Of a stretch of DNA of 42,417 bases, positions 15,705 through 24,796 are shown piece by piece (within the stretch, counting starts at the first letter, position 1; each line of letters begins with the position of its first letter). The stretch is from an uncultured Burkholderiales bacterium. GTDB taxonomy: Bacteria > Pseudomonadota > Gammaproteobacteria > Burkholderiales > Burkholderiaceae_C. The DNA lies in NCBI GenBank assembly GCA_903864315.1, contig CAIPFK010000196.1, positions 1-42,417 of the forward strand, written 5' to 3'. A model generated the notes under the pieces. It was not told the origin of the DNA and ran no database searches. It saw only the letters and a list, made by a program, of their open reading frames with translations. Both the position numbers and the translations under genes were made by a program.

Positions 15705-17216
15705 TTATTCTTCGACGAAGGCCTCTTCGCGTTTGGCCTTGATACTTGGCAACAGCACAATACCTAGCAAGATCAACGCAACAAGGAGCAAGCTTCCTGA
15801 CAATGGACGTGTCACAAACACGGTCCAGTCGCCACGGGAAAGTAGCAAAGCACGGCGCAAGTTCTCTTCCATCATGGGGCCCAGGATAAAGCCCAAGAGG
15901 AGTGGCTGAGGTTCGCAACCGAGTTTGATGAACAAGTAGCCGATAAAACCAAAGGCGGCCACCATCCAAATGTCAAACGAGTTGTTATTGGTCGAGTACA
16001 CGCCGATGGCACAAAAGAGCACAATCGCGGGGAACAAAAAGCGATATGGCACAGTGAGCAACTTGATCCACATGCCAATCAAAGGCAAATTCAAGATGAT
16101 CAACATCAAGTTACCAATCCACATTGACGCAATCAAACCCCAAAAAAGTTCAGGGTTGCTCGTCATCACTTGAGGACCAGGCTGGATGTTATGAATCGTC
16201 ATTGCACCCACCATCAACGCCATCACCGCATTGGGTGGAATCCCCAAAGTGAGCAATGGAATGAAGGATGTTTGAGCACCCGCGTTGTTGGCTGACTCGG
16301 GGGCAGCAACACCACGAATATTGCCTTGGCCAAAGGGTACTTCACCAGGACGCAATTTGGTTTTTTTCTCAACCGTGTAAGCCGCAAAAGCTGCAAGCAA
16401 AGCACCGCCACCTGGCAACACACCGAGAATTGAGCCCAAAGCCGTTCCACGAAGCACAGCAGGAATCATGTTCCTAAAGTCTTCTTTGGTGGGGAATAGA
16501 CCGGTCACGCCTGAAGTGAACACCTCGCGTTCCTCATCGGGCAAAGACAAATTACTGATGATTTCACCATAACCAAAAATACCCATGGCGATCACCACAA
16601 AACCCACACCGTCGGTGAGCTCAGGGATGTCAAAGCTAAAGCGAGCGACCCCAGAGTTCACGTCGGTACCGATCAAGCCCATCAAGAGGCCCAAGATGAT
16701 CATGGCAATGGCCTTGATCAAGGAGCCGGAGGCCAGAACCACTGCACCAATCAAGCCCAAAATCATGAGGGAGAAATATTCAGCGGGGCCGAATTTGAAA
16801 GCCAATTCTGTCAAAGGAGGAGCAAAGGCTGCCAAAATCAAGGTGCCAATACAACCGGCAAAGAAAGAACCCAAGCCTGCCGCAGCCAAAGCTGGACCTG
16901 CACGGCCTTTGCGAGCCATTTGGTAGCCGTCAATGGTGGTCACCACCGAAGAGGCCTCTCCAGGCAAATTCACCAAAATGGCAGTGGTCGAACCACCGTA
17001 TTGGGCGCCGTAATAAATACCCGCCAACATGATCAATGCAGAAAGTGGCGGTAGCGCGTAGGTCGCAGGCAAAAGCATCGCAATGGTGGCCACAGGGCCA
17101 ATGCCAGGCAAAACGCCGATGAGAGTTCCTAGCAAGCAACCGATGAACGCGTAGATCAAGTTCCACGGGGTCACTGCAGCGCCAAAGCCCAAGGCTAAAT
17201 TTGAGAATAAATCCAT
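15705..17216 (-). CDS. tctA: Tripartite tricarboxylate transporter large permease TctA
   Basis: The 503-residue inner-membrane protein has about 11-12 hydrophobic segments and the TctA landmarks LGTLIGVLPGIGPVATIAMLLP, YYGAQYGGSTTAIL(V)NLPGE (near residues 68-88), and the second half LGVLPGGGALLAAF ... GIPPNAVMALM. It is the large permease that works with TctB and a periplasmic Bug receptor to import carboxylates with Na+ or H+. The start at 17216 has AGGAG with an 8-nt spacer. It begins 12 bp after the tctB stop, so the two form an operon. Length matches the family (about 500). Confidence 0.95.
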   Translation of the reverse strand: MDLFSNLALGFGAAVTPWNLIYAFIGCLLGTLIGVLPGIGPVATIAMLLPATYALPPLSALIMLAGIYYGAQYGGSTTAILVNLPGEASSVVTTIDGYQMARKGRAGPALAAAGLGSFFAGCIGTLILAAFAPPLTELAFKFGPAEYFSLMILGLIGAVVLASGSLIKAIAMIILGLLMGLIGTDVNSGVARFSFDIPELTDGVGFVVIAMGIFGYGEIISNLSLPDEEREVFTSGVTGLFPTKEDFRNMIPAVLRGTALGSILGVLPGGGALLAAFAAYTVEKKTKLRPGEVPFGQGNIRGVAAPESANNAGAQTSFIPLLTLGIPPNAVMALMVGAMTIHNIQPGPQVMTSNPELFWGLIASMWIGNLMLIILNLPLIGMWIKLLTVPYRFLFPAIVLFCAIGVYSTNNNSFDIWMVAAFGFIGYLFIKLGCEPQPLLLGFILGPMMEENLRRALLLSRGDWTVFVTRPLSGSLLLVALILLGIVLLPSIKAKREEAFVEE

Positions 17217-17228
17217 GTGATTGGCTCC

Positions 17229-17717
17229 TTAACCTGTAATGTAAACTGGCCAAATTGGCATTTGCAATTTGAGCAAGACGATGAAGGCCAAATAGCTGAT
17301 CAACGACAATATCGTTCCCAAAATCAAGACCTCCTTGAGGATGAATTCATCGCCAGCTTTACTCGCCAAAATGGTCAATGTAAAGATGGCAACAAAAAGA
17401 CCGGAAGAGGGCAAGTGGATGGCGGGAAGACCCACCAGCATGATTCCAAAGGCCACATTGGCGCCCAAGACATACAAAATTGGAGTCCAAGCGAAGGCCG
17501 TGACGGGATCCCCGTCAGGTGTCTCCACAATCAGCGAGTAAAAAAGCACAATGGCCCCCAAGATGGCCATGATCACGCCCAGCAACATGGGAAAGTAACC
17601 TGGGCCCATTCGAGCACTGGTCCCAATCGTGTAGGACGTTGCACCAAAGGCAAATGCCCCACCGATGATCAGGAACATGAGTCCTGAGAAAAAGTCCTTC
17701 TGACTCTTGATATTCAC
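17229..17717 (-). CDS. tctB: Tripartite tricarboxylate transporter small permease TctB (GTG start)
   Basis: The 162-residue protein has four hydrophobic segments and the TctB pattern: KDFFSGLMFLIIGGAFAFGA, then GTSARMGPGYFPMLLGVIMAILG near residues 32-54. TctB is the small membrane subunit of the tripartite tricarboxylate transporter. The start is a GTG at 17717, fixed by AGGAG with an 8-nt spacer (TAAAAGAC). It is the first gene of the minus-strand module tctB-tctA-receptor-ggt-EamA-SDR. The 135 bp ahead of it are AT-rich and full of dyads (17757-17835), the likely control region. Confidence 0.93.
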   Translation of the reverse strand: MNIKSQKDFFSGLMFLIIGGAFAFGATSYTIGTSARMGPGYFPMLLGVIMAILGAIVLFYSLIVETPDGDPVTAFAWTPILYVLGANVAFGIMLVGLPAIHLPSSGLFVAIFTLTILASKAGDEFILKEVLILGTILSLISYLAFIVLLKLQMPIWPVYITG

Positions 17718-17756
17718 GTCTTTTACTCCTAAGAAAGCGATGAAAGGGCGAATTGT

Positions 17757-17835
17757 GAACCATGGTTCGTAATTCAGTCTAATGGATTTCCCGTGTTTGG
17801 GAAAATGAAACAGACTAATTATGTTACATAATTAG
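17757..17835. promoter_or_regulatory. Dyad-rich control region upstream of tctB
   Basis: Three perfect dyads lie within 80 bp: GAACCATGGTTC (17757-17768, 12-bp palindrome); TTTCCC-N6-GGGAAA (17787-17804), itself enclosed by AGTCT (17776-17780) and AGACT (17812-17816); and CTAATTATG-TTA-CATAATTAG (17815-17835, 9-bp arms). The region is AT-rich compared with its surroundings. It is the space between the spermidine-synthase-like stop and the tctB start, so operators for tctB are likely; the outer palindrome could also shape the 3' end of the upstream transcript. No clear -35/-10 pair was found. Confidence 0.5.
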
Positions 17836-17852
17836 AAACCTAGTGTTTACCC

Positions 17853-18653
17853 TTAGTCCAGAGGTTTGAGAACCTTGAGCCATTTTTCTGCAGGTAAACC
17901 ATATTTCACTTCGATGAATTGCGCGCGCTCAGCGAGCAACTCACGGGTATAAGAATATTCACCGCGTTGTGCCAGCACCACGGTATTGCCCTCCTTGGTG
18001 GGGCGAAAGGCCCAAAAACGGCCTTCACCAAAGCCGCGTCGAATGGACTCAAGACTTTTGTCGAATTGACTATTTTTACCAAACAAATTGACACTCATCA
18101 CACCGCCTGGCGTGAGTAGACTCTTGCATCCGTCGTAAAACTCAGGGCTATCAAGGACCGGGGCACTCGCCTCTGAATCGTACAAATCGACTTGCAAGGC
18201 GTCAACTTGGCCGCGCCAATGCTCATGCGCCACAACCTCTTGGGCATCGGCCAAGACCACTTGGAGTTGATCGGAGTCGGGGGGGAGCTTGAACCACAAG
18301 CGACAAGCCGCCACCACCTGGGGGTTCAATTCAATGGTCGTGGTCTTGAGTTTGAGCACCTTGGCGCAAAACTTGGTGATCGCACCTGAGCCTAGACCCA
18401 ACTGCATGGTGGCCAGCTCGGGGATCGACTCACTCGGGAAAAACAGCAACCACGCCATCATGCGCTGCACATATTCAAGGTGAATTTCATAGGGCTCCTT
18501 GATGATCATGGAGCCTTGCACCCATTCACTGCCCAAGTGCAAATACCTCACGCCTTGAAACTCCGAGGTATTTACATCGGGCAAGGTGGGTTTCGCGCTT
18601 TGCAAGGCGCGTGAAGCTCGGGATTGAACAGGGTTGGACTTGGAAAGACTCAA
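17853..18653 (-). CDS. Spermidine-synthase-like SAM-dependent protein
   Basis: The 266-residue product has a Rossmann-type nucleotide fold resembling the C-terminal domain of spermidine synthases: MQLGLGSGAITKF (motif I), TIELNPQVVAACR (acidic residue ending strand 2), LADAQEVV, and VDLYDSEASAP. The classical N-terminal beta domain and putrescine-site residues of SpeE are not recognisable, so true aminopropyltransferase activity is doubtful; a methyltransferase-like role is equally possible. No ATG precedes the conserved part. A TTG at 18653 with GGGGA nine nucleotides upstream is the most likely start; the next Met is at residue 49, too far in. It follows tatD by 54 bp on the same strand. 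Confidence 0.75.
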   Translation of the reverse strand: MSLSKSNPVQSRASRALQSAKPTLPDVNTSEFQGVRYLHLGSEWVQGSMIIKEPYEIHLEYVQRMMAWLLFFPSESIPELATMQLGLGSGAITKFCAKVLKLKTTTIELNPQVVAACRLWFKLPPDSDQLQVVLADAQEVVAHEHWRGQVDALQVDLYDSEASAPVLDSPEFYDGCKSLLTPGGVMSVNLFGKNSQFDKSLESIRRGFGEGRFWAFRPTKEGNTVVLAQRGEYSYTRELLAERAQFIEVKYGLPAEKWLKVLKPLD

Positions 18654-18707
18654 AGCAAAAATTCCCCATCAAAATGAAAATAAAGCGTGAACACCATAGT
18701 CTCAATG

Positions 18708-19544
18708 CTACTGCAGTCCCATGCGCGGAAAAACTCGGCGCACATTCTGACAACTCTGTGCACTCAATTCCTCCAGGCTCACCCCTTTGAGTTCAGCCAC
18801 CACGTGGGCTATGCGGGGCAACTCTGTGGGGCTATTTCGTGTTGGCTTGACTCCCATCGCGCGCGCGCTGGCTGTGACGTATAACCAGTGGGGGGGAATA
18901 TCCGGCGCATCGGTCTCCAGCACGATGCTCGTGATTGGAATATTGATCAACAATCGTCTCAGGTGCAAGGCTCGCTCATAGGTGAGCGCACCGCCAAAGC
19001 CCAAACAAAACCCCATGTCCATAAAATGTTGGGCCTGCACCAAGCTGCCGTTGAAGGCGTGGGCAATGCCACCCCTCACACCAACGTCTCGGAGACCCTT
19101 TAAAAGTGCGTCGCTAGAGCGACGAACATGCAAAATCAAGGGCAACCCATGTTTCTTGGCCAACTTCAATTGCGCCAGATAAAAGTGCAACTGACGCGAC
19201 CAGTCCAAACCCGCCACCCACCCATCGAGCCCCACCTCACCAAGCGCCACCAAGCTCAGATCGGTCGCACTTTGCGTCAACAGCTGATCGAGATTCGAGA
19301 GATCTTCCTCTTGTGCACCTGGTGTGCACAGGGGATGTATCCCCAAGGCATAGTAGTCCCCCAAGCGGTGTGCCAAGGCCTGCACAGTCAAAAAATTGGC
19401 TCGCTCCACAGCTGGCAATATGCAGTGGCGTACACCCAAACTGCGCGCTTCTTCGCGCACGCGCAAGCGCTCAGGCTCTGGATCAAACTCCAATGCATCG
19501 AGGTGACAGTGGGAATCAATCCATTCCAAAGTGCTCTGCTTCAT
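18708..19544 (-). CDS. tatD: TatD-family metal-dependent deoxyribonuclease
   Basis: The 278-residue TIM-barrel hydrolase carries the metal-site motifs DSHCHLDALEFD (HxH near the N-terminus), ALGEVGLDGW (Glu), LILHVRRSSD (His), GGIAHAFNGS (His) and LETDAPDIPP (Asp). TatD enzymes are Mg-dependent 3'-5' exonucleases linked to DNA repair and turnover. Length suits the family (about 260). The start is the ATG at 19544 (MKQSTLEWIDSHCH); the reading frame extends further but without family similarity. It begins 34 bp after the lolD stop and probably belongs to the lolC-lolD-tatD transcript. Paralogues YcfH and YjjV differ in detail, so the exact orthologue is not claimed. Confidence 0.9.
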   Translation of the reverse strand: MKQSTLEWIDSHCHLDALEFDPEPERLRVREEARSLGVRHCILPAVERANFLTVQALAHRLGDYYALGIHPLCTPGAQEEDLSNLDQLLTQSATDLSLVALGEVGLDGWVAGLDWSRQLHFYLAQLKLAKKHGLPLILHVRRSSDALLKGLRDVGVRGGIAHAFNGSLVQAQHFMDMGFCLGFGGALTYERALHLRRLLINIPITSIVLETDAPDIPPHWLYVTASARAMGVKPTRNSPTELPRIAHVVAELKGVSLEELSAQSCQNVRRVFPRMGLQ

Positions 19545-19578
19545 CGAGTTCTTGGCCTGTTGAAGATGGGCGCCTCTC

Positions 19579-20352
19579 TCAGGCTTGGGCTGACAACAGA
19601 CCGGATGTGAGGTAGAGGGTCTGGTCGCACGCTTTGGCAAGCTCTTGGTCGTGGGTGACCACCACAAACGAGGTTCCCAAGCTTTGCGTGCACTGCAGCA
19701 TCAACTCAAACACTTCACGAGCGGTTTGTCGGTCCAAGTTGCCGGTGGGCTCATCGGCCAGCACACAGGCGGGGCGGGTCACCAAAGCGCGGGCGATGGC
19801 AACACGCTGGCGCTCTCCACCCGAGAGCTCAGAGGGCTTGTGCAAGAGCCTTTGCGACAAACCCAATTGTTCGAGCAATTCGCATGCAAGCGCTTTGGCC
19901 CGTGGTGCTTTTTCACGCCGAATCCAAAGTGGCATGGCCACGTTCTCCCAGGCATTGAACTCGGGCAAGAGGTGGTGAAATTGGTACACAAAACCCACAT
20001 ACCGATTGCGCAACTGCCCCAAGGCCCGAGCACCCAGGCCCGTCAAGCTGTGGCCCATCAAATGCACTTCTCCAGCGTCCAATGCGTCCAAGCCCCCCAA
20101 GAGATGGAGCAGCGTGCTTTTACCAGAGCCCGAAGCACCCACCACGGCAATGCTTTGGCCCTTGGCCAAATCGATGTCAACGCCATTGAGGACCGCCACA
20201 TCCAGACCACCTTGGATGAATCGACGCTTCAAGCCTTTGCCCTGCAGCACCCAGGAGGGTTGCTCTTGGCGTGGTTCTTGGCGTGGCTCTTGGGATTGAT
20301 CTCGGTGCAGACTTGTGGTGTCTTGTTGCATGTTCAATGGAGGACTACTCAT
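19579..20352 (-). CDS. lolD: Lipoprotein-releasing ABC transporter ATPase LolD
   Basis: LolD powers release of outer-membrane lipoproteins from the inner membrane to the chaperone LolA. The 257-residue product has Walker [10 protein letters not shown] at 72-80, Q-loop [10 protein letters not shown] (the LolD-type LLPEF), the signature [15 protein letters not shown], and Walker B with [11 protein letters not shown]. An N-terminal tail of about 35 residues, polar and with an EPRQ duplication, precedes the ABC domain; the second in-frame ATG (MQQDTT) would shorten it. The ATG at 20352 lies inside the lolC 3' end (8-bp overlap), which shows translational coupling. tatD follows after 34 bp. Confidence 0.94.
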   Translation of the reverse strand: MSSPPLNMQQDTTSLHRDQSQEPRQEPRQEQPSWVLQGKGLKRRFIQGGLDVAVLNGVDIDLAKGQSIAVVGASGSGKSTLLHLLGGLDALDAGEVHLMGHSLTGLGARALGQLRNRYVGFVYQFHHLLPEFNAWENVAMPLWIRREKAPRAKALACELLEQLGLSQRLLHKPSELSGGERQRVAIARALVTRPACVLADEPTGNLDRQTAREVFELMLQCTQSLGTSFVVVTHDQELAKACDQTLYLTSGLLSAQA

Positions 20353-21613
20353 ATCGAAGCGCCTGTGCAGGGTTGACTCTGGAGGCACGCCAACTCGGAT
20401 ACAGCGTGGCCAAGAGCGACAAGGCCAATGAGATCAGCACGATGGGTGCGATGTCAGCGGACCTTGGATCGCTGGGCATGCTGGAGATGAAATAAATATC
20501 TTTGGGCAAGAAATGGGCCCCCAACAAATGCTCGATAAAGGGCACGATCACGTCGATGTTGACCGCAACGCCCAAGCCCACGGCAAACCCGAGCAAGGTG
20601 CCAATGAACCCCACAAAAGAGCCTTGAACCACAAAAATCATCATGATCGACAAGGGCGAAGCTCCCAAGGTTCTCAAAATGGCAATGTCAGCCATTTTGT
20701 CCGTCACCGTCATCACCAAGGTGCTCACCAAGTTGAAGGCCGCCACCGCCACAATCAAAGTGAGGATGATGAACATCATGCGTTTTTCCACCTGAACAGC
20801 GGCAAACCAAGATTTATTTTGACGCGTCCAGTCGCTCACAGAATATCCACCCCCCAAGGACTTTTGCACCTCTTGGGCAATTCGCCAAGAGGCTTGGGGG
20901 TCCTCGAGTTTCAAGCGCAGTCCTGTGGGCGCGGTCAGGCGAAAAAGCGTCTTGGCATCTTCAATGTTGATGAGTACCAAAGAGGCATCGAACTCATAAT
21001 GACCCGAATGAAAGAGCCCCATGACGCGCAACTGCTTCATGCGAGGCAGCATGCCTGCAGGGGTGACTTGCCCACCCGGTGAGACGAGCACCACAGCGTC
21101 TCCCTCGCTCACGCCCATCGAGAGGGCCAATTCATCTCCCAAAATCACGCCAAAGCGACCTGGCAACAAGCTTTGGCGCATGGCCTTGGGCAACTGGGTG
21201 GCAAACTCTGCAACGCCAGCCTCCATCTCCGGCTCGATGCCACGCACCATGGCGCCCCGCATGTCTTCAGATTTCACCAGCAACGCTTGCTCACTCACAT
21301 AAGGCGCACTGGCCAAGACTTCGGGGAACTGCTTCATGCGAGCTTGAATAGCTTCCCAGTCCTCGAGCACACCCTCTTGGCTTGAAGCGATTTCCACATG
21401 AGAGACCACAGAGAGCATGCGATCTCTGACCTCTTTTTGAAAACCATTCATCACCGAGAGAACAATGATCAATGCGGCCACACCCAAGGCAATGCCAAGC
21501 ATGGAGACACCCGAGATGAAGGAGATGAAATTGTTGCGGCGTGAGTCACGCCGGGCTCGCGTGTAGCGCCAACCCAAAATCAATTCAAAAGCAATGGTGG
21601 AGTTTTTAAACAT
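20345..21613 (-). CDS. lolC: Lipoprotein-releasing ABC transporter permease, LolC/LolE family
   Basis: The 422-residue product has the MacB/LolC architecture: one N-terminal membrane helix (about 22-48, [21 protein letters not shown]), a periplasmic domain of about 220 residues, and three C-terminal helices, with [26 protein letters not shown] as the family N-terminus. It would extract lipoproteins for LolA together with LolD. Only one permease gene is present here rather than separate lolC and lolE, so the complex may use two copies of this subunit, as reported for LolF-type systems. The ATG at 21613 fits the family; the ribosome-binding site is weak. It overlaps lolD by 8 bp and is divergent from the RpfE-like gene, with 84 bp between starts. 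Confidence 0.92.
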   Translation of the reverse strand: MFKNSTIAFELILGWRYTRARRDSRRNNFISFISGVSMLGIALGVAALIIVLSVMNGFQKEVRDRMLSVVSHVEIASSQEGVLEDWEAIQARMKQFPEVLASAPYVSEQALLVKSEDMRGAMVRGIEPEMEAGVAEFATQLPKAMRQSLLPGRFGVILGDELALSMGVSEGDAVVLVSPGGQVTPAGMLPRMKQLRVMGLFHSGHYEFDASLVLINIEDAKTLFRLTAPTGLRLKLEDPQASWRIAQEVQKSLGGGYSVSDWTRQNKSWFAAVQVEKRMMFIILTLIVAVAAFNLVSTLVMTVTDKMADIAILRTLGASPLSIMMIFVVQGSFVGFIGTLLGFAVGLGVAVNIDVIVPFIEHLLGAHFLPKDIYFISSMPSDPRSADIAPIVLISLALSLLATLYPSWRASRVNPAQALRYE

Positions 21614-21697
21614 AGGACTTACACTATATTGTGGCATCCTCTGAGGCTGTCTTATTTACTCCGCAAGAAATATTCCTTGAGCTTGACCCCCTTTTGA

Positions 21698-22918
21698 ATG
21701 AACACCCTCTCCTCACCACGTCTTGAAGCCACTTTGAGTGTGGTTGTACAAAGCGCCTTGTTGAGCGATCCGTCTGCCCCTCAAAACATCGAGGCCTTGC
21801 TCGATTGGTTGCAGCAAACCCAAGGTGCATTGCGTCTCAAGCACCTGCGTGCATGGCTTGGCACTCACGCCAATGCCCAAGGGGGCACCCGCATCGAGTC
21901 CTCTTTGCAAACCCACGCCGACACGGCCTTGTCCCCCACTGCGGATGTGGTCTTGGCACAATGCTTGAACATGTCCCTAAAAGACGGCTTGGTGCCCTGG
22001 GCCTGGCATCTCCTGCAAGCCAAGATGCATCTTCAGACCCAGACGGGGCAAGGCTTCCCAACCGCTGGCTCCATCCTCGCCGCAAAACAAGATGATCAAG
22101 GCTACGCATTGGTGAGTTTGTCAAACTGGCATGTGGCGTCTGGACAAGTGCTCATGCAACCTGCTCGTTCCATCACCGAGGAAGAGTCCGCTGACATCTT
22201 GCAGACTTTGCGACCCTACTTTGAAGGCGACGGCATCGAACTCTTTGACCACGTCCCAGGCACGTGGATCGCGCGCTCACCACTCTTTCACGATTTACCC
22301 ACGGCCAGCGTGGAGCGGGTGATGGGACAAGATGTCAACCCTTGGCTCATTGGACGCACGGCCAAGCCCAACCAACAAAAGGCCATTCGCACGCTCAGAA
22401 GACTGCAAAGTGAAGTGCAGATGCTGCTCTACCAGCATCCCATCAACGATGCACAAAGCTCCCCACTGAACTCCATTTGGTTCAGCGCCACGGGTCAAGA
22501 ACAGGAGAGGTGGCCCAAGGTTGTCCCCAATCCTTGGCGCCAAGACACGCTGCCCCCCAGTGAGCAAAGCTTGCCAACGCGGCAGTGGCTTCAATCGGGC
22601 ACGCACACCGTCCTCATGCTCGACGATTTGAGCACGGCCTGCGCAAACCTTGACCTCAAAGCCTGGTGTGAGGCCTTTGAAAAAATTGATCAAGACATCT
22701 TCTCCCGCCTCCCACAGACGGCTGGCGTAGAAGTCATTTTTTGCGGGCACAATTACAGCAAACACTGGACGGTGGTCGGGCAAAACACGTCCCTGTCAGA
22801 TGCGTGTAAAAACACACCCCAATCTTGGTGGCATCGCCTCCCCAAGTTGTCTGCCCTTTGGCCCTTGTCCTCCAAAACTTCAAAGCACGAGAGCACGCTT
22901 GAAGACTTGTTGATTTAA
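21698..22918 (+). CDS. RpfE/COG4255-like protein of unknown function
   Basis: The 406-residue soluble product has no signal or membrane segment. It contains the block SPLNSIWFSATGQ near residue 250, which resembles the NSxWFWGGG patch of RpfE-type (COG4255) proteins, and QGYALVSLSNWHVASGQVLM earlier. In Xanthomonas rpfE lies beside recJ, and here recJ begins only 7 bp after the stop, which supports the assignment by context. The biochemical role is not established; some annotations call the family phosphoglycerate-mutase-related, which I cannot verify. Start ATG at 21698 has no good ribosome-binding site. The gene is divergent from lolC. Confidence 0.7.
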   Translation: MNTLSSPRLEATLSVVVQSALLSDPSAPQNIEALLDWLQQTQGALRLKHLRAWLGTHANAQGGTRIESSLQTHADTALSPTADVVLAQCLNMSLKDGLVPWAWHLLQAKMHLQTQTGQGFPTAGSILAAKQDDQGYALVSLSNWHVASGQVLMQPARSITEEESADILQTLRPYFEGDGIELFDHVPGTWIARSPLFHDLPTASVERVMGQDVNPWLIGRTAKPNQQKAIRTLRRLQSEVQMLLYQHPINDAQSSPLNSIWFSATGQEQERWPKVVPNPWRQDTLPPSEQSLPTRQWLQSGTHTVLMLDDLSTACANLDLKAWCEAFEKIDQDIFSRLPQTAGVEVIFCGHNYSKHWTVVGQNTSLSDACKNTPQSWWHRLPKLSALWPLSSKTSKHESTLEDLLI

Positions 22919-22925
22919 TCCAACC

Positions 22926-24650
22926 ATGAAGATCATCGAGCGCACCATTCCAGCCGACGTTGCCAAGCGCCTTGAAGCCTCAGGGGCGCACCCTTTGCTC
23001 GCCCAACTCTACGCGTCAAGAGGCGTTGTCCATTCGGATGAACTTGACATGTCGCTCAAATTCTTGCTCGCGCCCTCGGGCCTGAGCGGTGTCCAAGCGG
23101 CAGCCCAGCGACTCGCGCAATGCATCCGTGACGATGAGCACCTGTGCATCGTGGCCGACTACGACTGCGATGGTGCCACGGCTTGTGCCGTGGCTTACTT
23201 GGGACTTCAATCTTTGGGCGCAAAAAATGTCTCCTTCATCGTGCCCGACCGAGTCAACGATGGCTACGGCTTGACGCCCTTGATTGCCCAACGTGTTCAT
23301 GCGCTTGGCGCCAAGGTGCTCATGACCGTGGACAACGGGATGGCCAGCTTCACCGGTGTTCAAGTCGCCAAGGAGTTGGGGCTGGAGGTGATCATCACCG
23401 ACCACCACTTGCCTGCGAGCACCACACCTGTGGCCGACGTCATCGTCAACCCCAACCAGCGCGGCTGCAACTTCGCCAGTAAAAATTTGGCGGGGGTGGG
23501 GGTGATGTTTTATGTCTTGGTGGCGTTGAGGGCCCATTTGCGCCAATTGGGCCACTTTGAGGGGGCACTCAGCCGAGAGCCCAAATTGGACACGTTGCTG
23601 CCCTTGGTGGCCTTGGGCACAGTCGCCGATGTGGTCGTACTTGACACCAACAACAGGCGACTGGTCGAACAAGGTTTGGTGCGCATGCGACAAGGCTTGA
23701 TGCCCTTGGGGATGAAGGCACTCTTGGCGGTGGCGGGCAAAGACCCCTCCACACTGTGCGCGCAAGACCTGGGATTTGTGCTGGGCCCTCGAATCAATGC
23801 GGCCGGGCGCCTCTCAGACATGAGCCAGGGCATTGAGTGCTTGATCACCCAGGACGCTCAAAAGGCACAGAGCCTGGCCCAAACACTTGAAGACATCAAT
23901 CAAAGCCGCAAAGGCATTGAAGTCGACATGAAAGAGCAAGCCCTCGAGTTGGCCCTCTCCATGCTGGACGACGCAGACTCCCCCCCGCCCGCCTTGTGTT
24001 TATTTGACCCCGATTTCCATGAAGGCGTGGTGGGACTGGTGGCCTCGCGAATGAAAGAGCTCTACCACCGCCCCACCTTTGTTTTTGCGCAAAGCCAGAG
24101 TTTGGGCAAAGAGCACTTGCTCAAAGGCTCAGGTCGCTCCATCTCCGGTTTCCATTTGCGAGACGCCTTGGATGTGATGAGCAAACAGTATCCTGAGCTC
24201 ATCTTGCAATTTGGCGGTCATGCCATGGCAGCGGGCTGCACCATCGAAGAAGATCAATTGGCCACTTTTGAGCTCGCACTCCAAGAGGTCGCGGCTCGGC
24301 AATTGGACGCCCAGGCCTTGCAAATGGAACTGTTGTGCGACGGCAGTCTGGGGCCTGAGCACTGCACCGCAGCGGTTGCCGAGCTGCTCAAGTCGGCCGT
24401 TTGGGGTCAAGGCTTTCTAACACCCGTCTTTGTCAATGATTTCACGGTCTTGTCGCAAAAGATTGTTGCTCAAAAGCATTTGTCTTTGTTGCTCAAATTG
24501 GGCACCGTGGAGATCTCCGGCATTTGGTTTGGTCGAACCGACGCCTTGTCACGCCAAGCACGCTTGGCCTACCGACTTGACATCGATGAGTGGAGGGGCC
24601 AGAAGAAACTCAAAATCATGGTTCAAGCCCTCTCCCCCAATGAAGCGTGA
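22926..24650 (+). CDS. recJ: Single-stranded-DNA-specific 5'-3' exonuclease RecJ
   Basis: RecJ degrades single-stranded DNA 5' to 3' in recombination and mismatch repair. The 574-residue product has the DHH-phosphoesterase motifs: DYDCDGATA at 78-86, TVDNG at about 134-138, DHH at 159-161, LGTVADVV, then GPRINAAGR and the DHHA1-type FHEGVVGLVASR, GSGRSISGF and FGGHAMAAG. Length equals E. coli RecJ (577). Motif I has Cys where E. coli has Ala; the metal-binding aspartates are kept. The ATG at 22926 follows the upstream gene by 7 bp with no strong site of its own, so the two are co-transcribed. Confidence 0.96.
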   Translation: MKIIERTIPADVAKRLEASGAHPLLAQLYASRGVVHSDELDMSLKFLLAPSGLSGVQAAAQRLAQCIRDDEHLCIVADYDCDGATACAVAYLGLQSLGAKNVSFIVPDRVNDGYGLTPLIAQRVHALGAKVLMTVDNGMASFTGVQVAKELGLEVIITDHHLPASTTPVADVIVNPNQRGCNFASKNLAGVGVMFYVLVALRAHLRQLGHFEGALSREPKLDTLLPLVALGTVADVVVLDTNNRRLVEQGLVRMRQGLMPLGMKALLAVAGKDPSTLCAQDLGFVLGPRINAAGRLSDMSQGIECLITQDAQKAQSLAQTLEDINQSRKGIEVDMKEQALELALSMLDDADSPPPALCLFDPDFHEGVVGLVASRMKELYHRPTFVFAQSQSLGKEHLLKGSGRSISGFHLRDALDVMSKQYPELILQFGGHAMAAGCTIEEDQLATFELALQEVAARQLDAQALQMELLCDGSLGPEHCTAAVAELLKSAVWGQGFLTPVFVNDFTVLSQKIVAQKHLSLLLKLGTVEISGIWFGRTDALSRQARLAYRLDIDEWRGQKKLKIMVQALSPNEA

Positions 24651-24738
24651 ACTTGCAGTTGACTTCGGGGGGCCGCCCATGCGGTCCTCATTCCAAGCCC
24701 TGGTGCGCAGCCGTGCGCTCCATCTCAAGCGGGTTGAA

Positions 24739-24788
24739 GGGATCAATATCCCGATTAGAGAAGAGGTTTTGTGGCAAAGCCGATTAGA
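24739..24788 (+). promoter_or_regulatory. Dyad and direct repeat ahead of the PHP phosphoesterase gene
   Basis: GGGAT-CAAT-ATCCC (24739-24752) is followed by two copies of CCGATTAGA at 24751-24759 and 24780-24788, 29 bp apart; the second ends 8 bp before the GTG start. They could be a control site, but no -35/-10 pair is clear. Confidence 0.25.
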
Positions 24789-24796
24789 ATAACTGG

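Noticed and set aside
22926-23200. RecJ motif I change (DYDCDG instead of DFDADG) as a sign of inactivation
   Set aside because: All metal-binding aspartates and the DHH triad are kept; the Ala-to-Cys change does not touch a ligand.
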